This document shows, in pieces, positions 39,931 to 48,473 of a DNA stretch of 64,000 bases. The stretch spans positions 2,033,501 through 2,097,500 of the forward strand of contig NZ_CP037951.1 in assembly GCF_004358445.1 (NCBI RefSeq), read 5' to 3'. Each line of letters begins with the position of its first letter. Positions within the stretch are counted from its first letter, which is position 1. The notes under the pieces were generated by a model. It searched no databases and was not told the origin of the DNA. It worked only from the letters and a program-made list of their open reading frames with translations. A program made the position numbers and the translations under genes. Source of the DNA: Parashewanella tropica. GTDB lineage: Bacteria > Pseudomonadota > Gammaproteobacteria > Enterobacterales > Shewanellaceae.

Positions 39931-39970
39931 CAGTTGGCTTTATTTCACTTCGCTGCACATTGTAGCCATT

Positions 39971-39996
39971 TTCGAGCTGACCACAGTCAGCTCGAA
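39971..39996. terminator. Hairpin between convergent genes
   Basis: An 11-base perfect stem (TTCGAGCTGAC with its complement) and a four-base loop lie between the stop codons of the lipoprotein and phosphatase genes. There is no good T run on either side, so its strength as a terminator is uncertain. Confidence 0.5.
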
Positions 39997-40035
39997 ATAC
40001 CCCTTAAGTGTAAGCATGTCAGAGGCAGATGTTTT

Positions 40036-41199
40036 CTACATTGTAACTCTCTCACCATTATCTAATAATCGAAATCGCTCACCATTCTTTATAAGAAGCC
40101 CTTCGCTACTCCGAAAAGGAAAACTGGTCAAATAGTCTTGTGGATGCTTAACATCAATAGCAATTACTCTTCCGTCATACAATGAATTAACTTTGCTTTG
40201 AATTGTGTGACCGACAACTACTGATTTAGCTTTTATCGACTTTAGCCCCTGCTCAATTTGTTGCTGAGTCAGATCATCTTTAAAATACCCACGATACCAT
40301 GCCAATCCTGTTGTACTTGACCTTAAAAAGGACTCTTTAGACTCTTTAACAGGGGTAAAATATAGCTGGCGATAACCATTTCGAACAATGTGATTAATAT
40401 CATCTAGGGTATCTGAATAGTTTTTAATTTGTGGATGTAAACCGCCATGTACAAATGCAACATCATTAATTACTTCGACAACATTTTTTGATGCTAACCA
40501 GCGGCCTAGATATGAATTATGATCAAATAATTCATACTGCTGCTTGCCAAGTATTCCTGCTATGTAGAAATATTTTTTATGAGCTGATTGGTAGTTTCCT
40601 TGCAAGCTTTTAATTTCGTGATTACCAATTATGTAATGTACTTTTCCTCCTACTTTTTTCGCAGATTGTTCTAATTGGTAAATCCCCCATAGCATCTGTG
40701 TTGTTGATGCTCCTCTATCAACAAAGTCTCCTACTAAGACCAGATGCCCTTTTCCAAACACCCAGTTAAGCTCTTTATCAACGACGCCGTGAGTGACTAA
40801 AAAATCTTTAAAAGCACCGAAACTACTTTCAAAGTCAGAAACAGCAATAATAGGCTCTCCATCATTATATCTAGATGATGGAACTTCAAATTTATTGGTA
40901 AGTGTTACTGAAAACTGACTTCCATCTTGCGGGAATGAAATAGGGAAACTAATCGGTGCAGTTGAATCATACGTTGTTGGTTCAACATAAAAGCCATCCT
41001 TTTGCCTTCCTCTTAATACCTTTTTTATTAGTTTTTCATCATCAAAAAAGACGTGAGTTTCACCACTTAATTTATATGCCAGCTTATCTTCATGTAACTT
41101 GGCATCTGCACCAATATTAATCCCAAACAGAATTAATAAGGTGAGTAAAATGACGAAAGTGAACCCGAAGTGTTTCAAATTAGTTACTAATAGTTTCAT
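40036..41199 (-). CDS. Shewanella-like metallophosphoesterase
   Basis: A 387-residue protein with an N-terminal membrane anchor (about residues 11-30) and a calcineurin-like phosphatase domain. Metal-binding motifs are seen as VSDFESS, LVGDFVDRG and IIGNHEIKSL, with downstream FVHGGLHP and VVGHT. This set and the insertions match the Shewanella-like (Shelph/SLP) phosphatases, some of which act on phosphotyrosine. The first motif has Asp-Phe-Glu in place of the common GDxHG. It is the third gene of a leftward unit after padR and the HAAS-domain gene. Confidence 0.85.
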   Translation of the reverse strand: MKLLVTNLKHFGFTFVILLTLLILFGINIGADAKLHEDKLAYKLSGETHVFFDDEKLIKKVLRGRQKDGFYVEPTTYDSTAPISFPISFPQDGSQFSVTLTNKFEVPSSRYNDGEPIIAVSDFESSFGAFKDFLVTHGVVDKELNWVFGKGHLVLVGDFVDRGASTTQMLWGIYQLEQSAKKVGGKVHYIIGNHEIKSLQGNYQSAHKKYFYIAGILGKQQYELFDHNSYLGRWLASKNVVEVINDVAFVHGGLHPQIKNYSDTLDDINHIVRNGYRQLYFTPVKESKESFLRSSTTGLAWYRGYFKDDLTQQQIEQGLKSIKAKSVVVGHTIQSKVNSLYDGRVIAIDVKHPQDYLTSFPFRSSEGLLIKNGERFRLLDNGERVTM

Positions 41200-41223
41200 G
41201 ACTTAATCCTTGTCATAATTGAT

Positions 41224-41784
41224 TTAAACGAACACTTTTAGCAGCTGTGTAAGTCGTTTTGTTAGATATAAAATCACAAGCCCAGAGAGTAAAGATATTG
41301 GTACTAACCAAATCGCTGGAACTTCATTTGAGTGATAGCTGTTATTGCTAAATGAAACAATGATGCTGTTTCCATGTTCTGCAATCCAAACTCCAAACTT
41401 AGGTGGAGCAATCAGTTTTGCCAATGCAGTTGCAATGAACGTTAGTCCTAAGCTTCCTCCTAAAACAAAAATGAGATAATAAAAGCTCTTACTCATACCC
41501 ATTGTTATTTTTGTCATGGGCTTTAAACCTTTTGGTGGCGCAACACCAATATTAATGTGTTCAATGTACCCTGATGCTAGTTCTTTAGGAGTGCCCAACC
41601 TACCCAGAACTACTTCGGTAGTATCATGACTCTCATCACTTTCCATTATGAGCGAATCATAAATATGGCTTTCGATCTCTTTTACAATTTCTTGCGCTTG
41701 GATTTTATTAACTCTTGAAAGGTACATTTCAAGCTCTGATAAATATGAATGAATCAATTCGTTTCTTGCCATTTCTCTTTCCAT
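41224..41784 (-). CDS. HAAS/DUF1700-domain membrane protein
   Basis: A 186-residue protein with an N-terminal HAAS signalling domain (IHSYLSELEMYLSRV, then EIVKEIESHIYDSL and LGRLGTPKELASGYIEHI) and two C-terminal membrane segments. HAAS proteins are nearly always encoded beside a PadR repressor, as here, eight bases downstream. They are thought to link the regulator to membrane or secretion stress. A second ATG four codons in, with a GGAAAG site, is an alternative start. Confidence 0.85.
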   Translation of the reverse strand: MEREMARNELIHSYLSELEMYLSRVNKIQAQEIVKEIESHIYDSLIMESDESHDTTEVVLGRLGTPKELASGYIEHINIGVAPPKGLKPMTKITMGMSKSFYYLIFVLGGSLGLTFIATALAKLIAPPKFGVWIAEHGNSIIVSFSNNSYHSNEVPAIWLVPISLLSGLVILYLTKRLTQLLKVFV

Positions 41785-41792
41785 GATTATTG

Positions 41793-42128
41793 TTATTGAT
41801 CTAGGAGTGATTGAATATCACTTACTGATTTAAGCCATCTCATTTTTAAAGCGGTAAGCTTAGTTCTACCAACATCTGATAATTGATAGTATTTTCTTGG
41901 CCTTTCATCACCTTCTTGAACCCAGTAGCTCTCAACAACTTTGTCACGCTTCAATCGATCTAATAGCGGATAGAGCGTACCTTCCGTTATTTTCATTGTC
42001 TCGAATTCGTGCAACTTTTTAAGCAATTGAAGTCCAAACATCGGTTCACGATTAAGCAATGCCAAAATAGACATTTCGAGCGTTCCTTTTCGAAATTGAA
42101 CGTCTAATTTATTTTCTGAAGATTCCAA
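41793..42128 (-). CDS. PadR-family transcriptional regulator
   Basis: A 111-residue PadR repressor: winged helix (RKGTLEMSILALLNREPMFG, then ITEGTLYPLLDRLKRDKVVES) and the wing DERPRKYYQLSDVGR, followed by a short C-terminal dimerisation helix. It is first in the unit padR-HAAS-phosphatase. Three TGTAnTACA sites lie in its own promoter region, consistent with autorepression. The inducer is unknown. Confidence 0.92.
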   Translation of the reverse strand: MESSENKLDVQFRKGTLEMSILALLNREPMFGLQLLKKLHEFETMKITEGTLYPLLDRLKRDKVVESYWVQEGDERPRKYYQLSDVGRTKLTALKMRWLKSVSDIQSLLDQ

Positions 42129-42142
42129 AATAGCCTCTTTTA

Positions 42143-42187
42143 TGTATTACAAGCACACTGTGTACTACAAGGTGTATTTGTAATACA
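42143..42187. promoter_or_regulatory. Three-site PadR operator
   Basis: TGTATTACA (42143), TGTACTACA (42161) and TGTAATACA (42179) are near-palindromic nine-base words spaced exactly 18 bases apart. The outer two are inverse complements within a longer perfect 12-base inverted repeat (TATGTATTACAA and its complement). They lie 15-59 bases upstream of padR. The remaining 42188-42485 shows no gene or clear operator, though it must hold the virB promoter. Confidence 0.75.
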
Positions 42188-42485
42188 TAGAAAAATGCAA
42201 AGCAAGATCTTTTTTTGAACGATTTAAGTGAATGTGAATATAAAAGTGATTTTTCTTCTAGCCAGCACTCAGTTTTCTCATTAACTCCGCTTCATTAAAT
42301 CACCCTCAATTTGAATCAAAAATTCGTAATTTGAGATAGCTTTTCGAAATCCAAAATTATTTGTTTTCTTAAGTATTTACAGCCTTTGTTTGCCGTGTAA
42401 TTTTTTGTACATCAGACAGTTTCAGTATGATGCTTTCATGGATGAGAGTGTCTTTCATACTGGTAAGACTTAGTAGGAAATGACA

Positions 42486-42809
42486 ATGAACACAGCAAAC
42501 CGACCTCTACTCTCCGACTCTGAAAAGGCACTTAGGGCGCTAGTCGCCCATCTTTTTCTAGCCTTAACACTGATGCTTATTCCTGAATTGGCTTTCGCCG
42601 ACCCTATTTCAGAAGGCGTCGATTGGGTGATGAATTTACTCACAAATGGCATTGCTCGCAGTGCTGCGATTATCGGTATTGCCATTCTTGGTTACTTGGC
42701 ATGGTTCGGAAGGATAACGGGTGAAACCTGCGGCAAATACATTGCAGGGATAGTACTGGTATTCGGTGGTTCAACCATTGTTGACCTGATCATTTCAGCT
42801 GTTAAGTAG
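42486..42809 (+). CDS. virB2: VirB2/TrbC-type pilin
   Basis: The major subunit of the conjugative pilus. The 107-residue precursor has a long signal peptide ending AFA before DPISEG, then two hydrophobic helices (SAAIIGIAILGYLAWF and IAGIVLVFGGSTIVDLII) joined by a short polar loop, the hallmark of VirB2. The ATG at 42486 is preferred, with AGGA eight bases upstream; another ATG two codons earlier is too close to that site. First gene of the transfer unit. Confidence 0.93.
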   Translation: MNTANRPLLSDSEKALRALVAHLFLALTLMLIPELAFADPISEGVDWVMNLLTNGIARSAAIIGIAILGYLAWFGRITGETCGKYIAGIVLVFGGSTIVDLIISAVK

Positions 42810-42818
42810 GAGCTTGTT

Positions 42819-43154
42819 ATGACTCATCTTTATCAAGATCCTTTGTTTGTTGCTGTGACTCGTCCTGCTATGAAATGGGGCGTAACTTTAGATGGCATTA
42901 TCGTCGCAGCCGCTTTTGTGGCTGTGCTAATGATTGCAACCAAAAATCCGTTTCTCTTGCTGCTGTATTTTCCTTTGCATGGGTTGATGTACGGCGTTTG
43001 CTTGCGTGATCCTCGCAGCTTTAGCTTGCTACATCTTTGGTTACTGACTAAAGCCAAGTCTTTGGGCTGGCGTCAGTTTGGTGCGGCAAGTGCTGCACCT
43101 CTACTTTCAACTCGACATACAACTTACGAGATTGGCAGTTGGAGGATGGCGTAA
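42819..43154 (+). CDS. virB3: Type IV secretion protein VirB3
   Basis: A 111-residue inner-membrane protein with the VirB3 pattern: N-terminal DPLFVAVTRPAMKWGV and two adjacent membrane helices (about residues 22-55). It associates with the VirB4 ATPase. Its stop overlaps the virB4 start (TAATG), which fits their tight coupling. Spacing of nine bases from virB2. Confidence 0.93.
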   Translation: MTHLYQDPLFVAVTRPAMKWGVTLDGIIVAAAFVAVLMIATKNPFLLLLYFPLHGLMYGVCLRDPRSFSLLHLWLLTKAKSLGWRQFGAASAAPLLSTRHTTYEIGSWRMA

Positions 43155-45628
43155 TGACCTTGAGCAAACTGCCAACTTTGTGGCAACGTGAAAACACCGC
43201 AAGCGAACACATCCCGTATCAGACGTTATGTGATACCCATACAGTTAAAACCAGTAATGATGAATACTTGCAAGTTTTGAAGTTACAAGGAATTGCTCAT
43301 GAGACACAAGATCCTGAGCAAATTGAGATTTTTAAGGAACAAATCAATCTTTTGCTTCGCAATATTGCCAGCCCTAAAATTTGTTTGTGGTCGCATCTGA
43401 TTCGTCGTGAACACCAAGTGTTTCCTGAAGGTGAATTTGATTGTGAGTTTGATAGAAAACTGAATCAAAAATACGCTGAGCAGATCTGCCAAAGCTCACT
43501 GTTCATCAATGAGCTGTATCTAACCATTATCTACCGTGATGGAGTTACTGATTCTCTCAATCTTTTTAAGAAAACGCAGACACAAGAACAAGCGATTGCA
43601 CAACAACTCTCAGCAATGAAAGCACTAAATGAAGTGGTCGATACCGTTCAAGCCTCTTTGCACGATTACCAATCTCAGCGACTTGGGGTCTATTTTAAAG
43701 GCAAACGATTCTATTCAGAAACACTAACTTTTCTTGATTTTCTAATAAACGGTGAGTGGCAAGTTCGAGCTTGCCCAAGCAGTGACATTAGCAACGTATT
43801 GTCTCGCAAGCGCCCTTTCTTTCCCCACAACACCATTGCGCTACAAGGCATCTCAGATAAACAATATGCTGCTTGTATTGGTATTGCTGAATATCCAGAG
43901 CATTCCGAAGCTGGTTTGTTAAATGCCCTACTGTCTGCACCTTGTCGTTTAATCCTCAGCCAAAGTTTTCAATTTTTATCTAAGCCTTTAGCCACGCAAT
44001 TGCTGATCAAACAACAAAACCGCCTCAATACCACAGGTGACTTAGCACAATCACAAGTCGCCGCCATCAGCCTAGCTTTGGATGAACTCACCTCCAATCG
44101 AATTGTGTATGGCGAACATCACCTTACCTTGACTCTATTGGCTGATACGCCAAATCAGCTTGAAAACCATCTAGCAAGCATTCAATCTCAACTGGCAGAC
44201 TTATCTATTATTCCAGTAAGTGAAGACACTGCATTGGCAGCGGCTTATTGGTCACAGCTGCCAGCAAACCATAAATATCGACCTCGACCTGCCCCAATCT
44301 CTTCTCGAAACTTTGCCGGATTTTGTAGTTTTCACAACTACCCTTTAGGTCAGATTGATGGCAATCAATGGGGCGCAGCGGTAACGGTTTTTCAAACTGC
44401 TGCTGGTTCGCCTTATTATTTTAACTTCCATGAGCAGAGTTCTACCGAGCATCGGCAGCAAAGTGCTACGTCCCAACACTTAGACATTGACCAAGAGGAG
44501 GATAAGCACTCTGAACCTAACAGGGATGCCACTCTCAAGGATGAGCACCATGCTTTAGGTAACACGCTCATTATCGGTGTATCAGGCTCTGGTAAAACCG
44601 TACTGCAAGGCTTTTTGATTTCACAAAGTAAGAAGTACAAACCAACTCAAATCATTTTCGATAAAGACAGAGGCCTAGAGGTTTATGTTCGAGCATGCCG
44701 TGGTTTGTACCTGCCATTGAAAATGGGCAAACCTACGGGCTTTAATCCATTTCAAATTGATGATACCGCTGAAAACCGCATGTTCTTAACGGCTTTGGTT
44801 GCCAAGCTGATTGGCGGCTCTCTTATTCACACAGAACAACAGCAAATAGCCGAAGCCGTCAATGGCGTAATGGCATTGTTCAAACCACTTAGAAGATTAA
44901 GTCGTTGTTTAGAGTTTCTCGATCCTGTTGATGGCGATGGTTGCCATGCTCGCCTTAAGCAATGGTGTCAAGGTGGCGAACTAGCTTGGGTACTCGATAA
45001 TCCTGCTGACGAACTTAATGTCAGTAACCAAAAATTGTTGGCATTTGATGTTTCAGAGTTTCTAGATCATCCACAAGTACGCACACCGATTGTGATGTAT
45101 TTATTTCATCGCATTGAACAACTGATTGATGGACGCTGCTTACAAATCGTCATGGATGAGTTTTGGAAATTACTGCTTGATGAGTATTTTCAGGATTTAG
45201 CCAACAACAAACAAAAAGTCATTCGTAAGCAAAATGGATTGATGATGTACGCCACTCAATCGGTTAAGGATGTACTCAATTCCCCGATTGCTCATACCCT
45301 TGTCGAACAGTGCGCCACCTTCATCTTAATGCCCAACCCCAAAGCACGTCGAGAAGACTACATAGACGGGCTTCACCTTACCGAACGTGAATTTGAGCTT
45401 ATCAAAACTCATCTTTCACCAAGTTCTAGAAAGTTTCTCATTAAAACCAACTCTATAAGCATAGTTACAGGACTCAACCTACAGGGCTTTGATGAAGAGT
45501 TGGCGGTAATTTCTGGAACCATAGACAAGGTCAAACTGCTTCATAAACTGCTGCGAGAAGTCGGTAATGATCCAACAAATTGGCTCCCAGCTTATTACCA
45601 AGCACTCAAAGACAAGCGAGGTAAGTAA
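43154..45628 (+). CDS. virB4: Type IV secretion ATPase VirB4
   Basis: An 824-residue ATPase that energises pilus assembly and DNA transfer at the inner membrane. The N-terminal CagE/TrbE/VirB domain is followed by the motor with Walker A GVSGSGKT and Walker B CLQIVMDEFWKLL. The motif ALVEQCATFILMPNPK and GLxLTEREFEL segments are typical. The insertion around EQSSTEHRQQSATSQ is low complexity. The ATG overlaps the virB3 stop; an upstream TTG was rejected. Confidence 0.96.
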   Translation: MTLSKLPTLWQRENTASEHIPYQTLCDTHTVKTSNDEYLQVLKLQGIAHETQDPEQIEIFKEQINLLLRNIASPKICLWSHLIRREHQVFPEGEFDCEFDRKLNQKYAEQICQSSLFINELYLTIIYRDGVTDSLNLFKKTQTQEQAIAQQLSAMKALNEVVDTVQASLHDYQSQRLGVYFKGKRFYSETLTFLDFLINGEWQVRACPSSDISNVLSRKRPFFPHNTIALQGISDKQYAACIGIAEYPEHSEAGLLNALLSAPCRLILSQSFQFLSKPLATQLLIKQQNRLNTTGDLAQSQVAAISLALDELTSNRIVYGEHHLTLTLLADTPNQLENHLASIQSQLADLSIIPVSEDTALAAAYWSQLPANHKYRPRPAPISSRNFAGFCSFHNYPLGQIDGNQWGAAVTVFQTAAGSPYYFNFHEQSSTEHRQQSATSQHLDIDQEEDKHSEPNRDATLKDEHHALGNTLIIGVSGSGKTVLQGFLISQSKKYKPTQIIFDKDRGLEVYVRACRGLYLPLKMGKPTGFNPFQIDDTAENRMFLTALVAKLIGGSLIHTEQQQIAEAVNGVMALFKPLRRLSRCLEFLDPVDGDGCHARLKQWCQGGELAWVLDNPADELNVSNQKLLAFDVSEFLDHPQVRTPIVMYLFHRIEQLIDGRCLQIVMDEFWKLLLDEYFQDLANNKQKVIRKQNGLMMYATQSVKDVLNSPIAHTLVEQCATFILMPNPKARREDYIDGLHLTEREFELIKTHLSPSSRKFLIKTNSISIVTGLNLQGFDEELAVISGTIDKVKLLHKLLREVGNDPTNWLPAYYQALKDKRGK

Positions 45629-46242
45629 TGAAACGGCTACTTGTCTTATGCGTGTTATCGCAAACAGCTTTTGCTTTCCCTGTGATTGATATAGCGAACC
45701 TGCATCAAAACATCATTCAGGTGAAGCATTTGCTAGAGGAAATCGACACTCTTAAGCAGCAAGTTCAGACTGCCAAATCTCAACTCAGCAGCATTAACGG
45801 AGTGCGCCATATGGGTAATGCCATTGATAGTGTTTACGACATCACAGTAAAAGTCGACCCAAACCTGACCTTGAAAAACCAAGGTTTACACAACAGCCAA
45901 TGGCTGCAATTAGGCGGTGATGTTGCTGGACTTTATGACGATGTGAATCGCTATCGAGGTCGCTGGATGGGACAAACGCAATTATCCCTCCAAGAAACCC
46001 AGGCACGTTACCAACAATTGATGAGGTTGGTACAAAAAATTGATAACGCACCACAACAAAAAGACATCGAAGACTTACAAGCTCGAATTGATGCAGAAGG
46101 CGTCATGCTCGCCAATGAGCAAGCCAAACTGCAATTACTGCAAGCACAAGCCAAAGCCAGTGATTCGTTAACACAGCAGCGGATCACCCAAATGGCAGTG
46201 GAATCCGCTGGAGAACTACACCCTATTCACTTGAACTATTAA
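45628..46242 (+). CDS. virB5: Type IV secretion protein VirB5
   Basis: A 204-residue minor pilin: signal peptide ending AFA before FPVID, then long helices (LHQNIIQVKHLLEEIDTLKQQVQTAKSQL and the C-terminal coiled part). It sits at the pilus tip in model systems and helps with recipient attachment. The start overlaps the virB4 stop by one base. Confidence 0.9.
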   Translation: MKRLLVLCVLSQTAFAFPVIDIANLHQNIIQVKHLLEEIDTLKQQVQTAKSQLSSINGVRHMGNAIDSVYDITVKVDPNLTLKNQGLHNSQWLQLGGDVAGLYDDVNRYRGRWMGQTQLSLQETQARYQQLMRLVQKIDNAPQQKDIEDLQARIDAEGVMLANEQAKLQLLQAQAKASDSLTQQRITQMAVESAGELHPIHLNY

Positions 46243-46273
46243 TTTTATCCAAGGATGGGATCTGGAGATCCCT

Positions 46274-46570
46274 ATGAAACTACAATACTTACCCATTATA
46301 GCTATTGGCTCACTAGCCTTGAGTGCCTGCTTTGATGGTAAACACAGCAACAATGACAGTCTACAAGCTCATCATAATGTCAGCTGGTTTCTGGCACATG
46401 ACAAGTTATTAAACAGTATCTTAAAACAATGCGCTGATGATCCAGCCCGATATAAAAATAATCCTGAATGCATTAATGCACTGCAAGCTGCCAATCAGCA
46501 AAGTTCTGGCGAGTTACAACCATTGCACATTGACGTAAGCAAATTGCCTAAGCATCACGGTTGGAATTAG
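46274..46570 (+). CDS. eexN: EexN-type entry-exclusion lipoprotein
   Basis: A 98-residue lipoprotein with lipobox LSAC (Cys19) and the EexN signature: VSWFLAHDKLLNSILKQCADDP, then NPECINALQAA. Such proteins block redundant conjugation into cells that already carry the element. Placement between virB5 and virB6 is the same as for eex in the pKM101/IncN transfer region, supporting the MPF-T class. A GGAG site sits six bases before the ATG. Confidence 0.92.
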   Translation: MKLQYLPIIAIGSLALSACFDGKHSNNDSLQAHHNVSWFLAHDKLLNSILKQCADDPARYKNNPECINALQAANQQSSGELQPLHIDVSKLPKHHGWN

Positions 46571-46578
46571 GAAACGTC

Positions 46579-47594
46579 ATGGCTGGGCGAAGCACCTTAT
46601 ACCAAAGCATTTTCCATATGGTGGATCACGCCTTAAACAACTACATCAATCAAGGTGCGGTTAGGATGATCCACTACCTGCTGCCGTTATTTAGTAGCTT
46701 AATGATCATCTGGATTGCAGTTTGGGGCTACAGTCTGATGTCTGGTAGAAGTGAAGCGCCATTGCAAGATGGATTTTTTCGCATCTTACGAGTCGGTTTT
46801 ATCTTACTTTGGGGTTAACAGCCAGCCGCTACAACCAAACGGTGGTGACATTCCTTAGCGAAACACCTCAGCTGTTAGCCTCAATTGTTACGGGTTCATC
46901 GAGCCAAAATGCCGCAGGACTACTGGATAAATTATTCAGTCAGATCTTTGCCCTTGCCGATACCTCATGGCGACAAGGGGGCGTGATGAACGGTAATGTC
47001 GGCATGTACTTTTTAGCCATAGCCGTGGTGATGATTGGAAGCTGTCTGACCTTGCTGGTCGCTTTCTTTATTCTGTTGAGCAAGGTCATGGTCAGTATTC
47101 TACTTGCTATCGGACCTGCTTTCTTTGTCTTGCTGTTATTCCCTGCAACTCAACGTTTCTTTGAAAGTTGGCTGGGTATGGTACTCAATTTCGGGTTCAT
47201 CTTGTTGTTGGGCGTTACTTCTGGTCAATTAATGACTTCGGTTGCTGCTGATTATCTCGCACAAATCACTCAAAACCATTCTACCGTTTCTACCCTCAGC
47301 GACAGCTCCATGCTGTGCATTGTGCTTGGACTGTGCATATTGGTAATGAAGCAAATTCCGGCAATGGCAGCAGCTTTAGGTGGTGGTGTGGCAATTGCCG
47401 CAAACGGAGCTATTGCCCACAGCTTACATGCGTTACGTCCTACCAGCTTACGCCATCAATACCGAACCTTACGACGAGATTTGAATTACACCGGCCAAGC
47501 CATCGCTGCTCCACTCAAGCCAGTGGGCGCCAGTTATCACGCCTACCAACAACATTTTGGTGGCAACAGTATTTCGGGGAGATCTGAACAATGA
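46579..47594 (+). pseudogene. virB6: virB6, split by a one-base frameshift
   Basis: VirB6 is the polytopic inner-membrane channel protein of the secretion system. From the ATG at 46579 (AGGAA site upstream) the frame runs to FILLWG and stops at TAA 46816-46818. The rest (LTASRYNQTVVTFL onward, with about five membrane helices) continues in the -1 frame to 47594. Restoring one G to the GGGG run at 46811-46814 rejoins FILLWG to LTASRY and gives a normal 338-residue protein. The frame does not fit a canonical XXXYYYZ slippery site, so a deletion or sequencing error is most likely. If real, transfer is probably lost. Confidence 0.85.
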
Positions 47595-47740
47595 AACGAT
47601 TTATCTGTATCAGTTTGTGTTTGCTGTTAACTCATTGTGCCAGTGCGCCACAACCACCTCATTGTTCAGATAACGGCAAAGGACTACAACCCGTCAACAC
47701 CACACCCATTGTTTTAAAGGAGGCGATGAATGCTGAGTGA
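47591..47740 (+). CDS. virB7: VirB7-like small lipoprotein
   Basis: A 49-residue protein found between virB6 and virB8. It has a basic start (MKRFICISL), a hydrophobic stretch and a lipobox-like LTHC followed by ASAPQPPHCSDNGKGLQPVN, which resembles short VirB7 lipoproteins with a second Cys used to bridge to VirB9. It overlaps the virB6 stop by four bases and the virB8 start by 11. Its position matches virB7 in other MPF-T systems. Confidence 0.8.
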   Translation: MKRFICISLCLLLTHCASAPQPPHCSDNGKGLQPVNTTPIVLKEAMNAE

Positions 47741-48473
47741 AACACTAGCCGCCCCTTTATCGAATAAACAACTGGCGAAGCAATATTTTAAAGAAGCCAG
47801 AAGTTGGGATGCCGAAACCAGCGTTGCTATCAAAAAGTCAGAACAAAGAGCGTGGCGTTGCTGCGCTTTATTAACCTTGATAGCCATTATGCAAGGCGTA
47901 GGCTTGTTGTGTTTACTGCCGTTAAAAACCATCGAGCCATTCGTGATCCGAGTGGATAACAATACTGGTTTGGTAGATGTGGTATCCACACTGGCTAGCC
48001 AAGGACAAATCAAACTCAAAGCACAAGAAGTAATGGACAAATATTGGTTGACCCAATATTTAGAACATCGAGAAAGCTACCAATGGGATACACGAACTTA
48101 TGATCGTAATTTGATTGGGATCATGTCATCAGAGCCAGTACAACAAGAATATGCTGCTGCAACCGATCCAAAGACAAACTCACAAGCCCCTATCAAGTTA
48201 TACCAACAATCGGCTCAAGTTCGTGTAAACATTCAAGCCATCAGTTTTATCGCCAGTAACAAGGTCAATGGTGAGCAGCATAAAACTGCCCTAGTGAGAT
48301 ACAGCAAGCAAGAATTACAGCAAGGCGAACAGCATCCAATCACCCATTGGGTTGCCACCATTACTTTCACCTATCGCAATTCACCCATGAAGTTAGTAGA
48401 TCGACGTTTGAATCCTTTGGGATTTCAGGTACTGAGCTACCGCAACGATCAAACTATTGGAGGTGAAGAATGA
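47730..48473 (+). CDS. virB8: Type IV secretion protein VirB8
   Basis: A 247-residue bitopic protein: short cytoplasmic part with YFKEARSWDAE, one membrane helix (about residues 41-62) and a periplasmic NTF2-like domain containing YLEHRESYQWDTRTYDRN and RNSPMKLVDRRLNPLGFQVLSYR. It forms part of the inner-membrane arches. AAGGAGG lies nine bases before the ATG. The 3' end overlaps virB9 by four bases. Confidence 0.95.
   Translation: MLSETLAAPLSNKQLAKQYFKEARSWDAETSVAIKKSEQRAWRCCALLTLIAIMQGVGLLCLLPLKTIEPFVIRVDNNTGLVDVVSTLASQGQIKLKAQEVMDKYWLTQYLEHRESYQWDTRTYDRNLIGIMSSEPVQQEYAAATDPKTNSQAPIKLYQQSAQVRVNIQAISFIASNKVNGEQHKTALVRYSKQELQQGEQHPITHWVATITFTYRNSPMKLVDRRLNPLGFQVLSYRNDQTIGGEE

Noticed and set aside
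46806-46816. Programmed -1 frameshift in virB6
   Set aside because: TTTGGGG is present but not in the zero-frame phase needed for tandem slippage; kept only as a remote option.
46561-46818. First part of virB6 as a separate complete gene
   Set aside because: The helices and sequence continue directly in the -1 frame at 46809, and the two parts together match one VirB6 in length.
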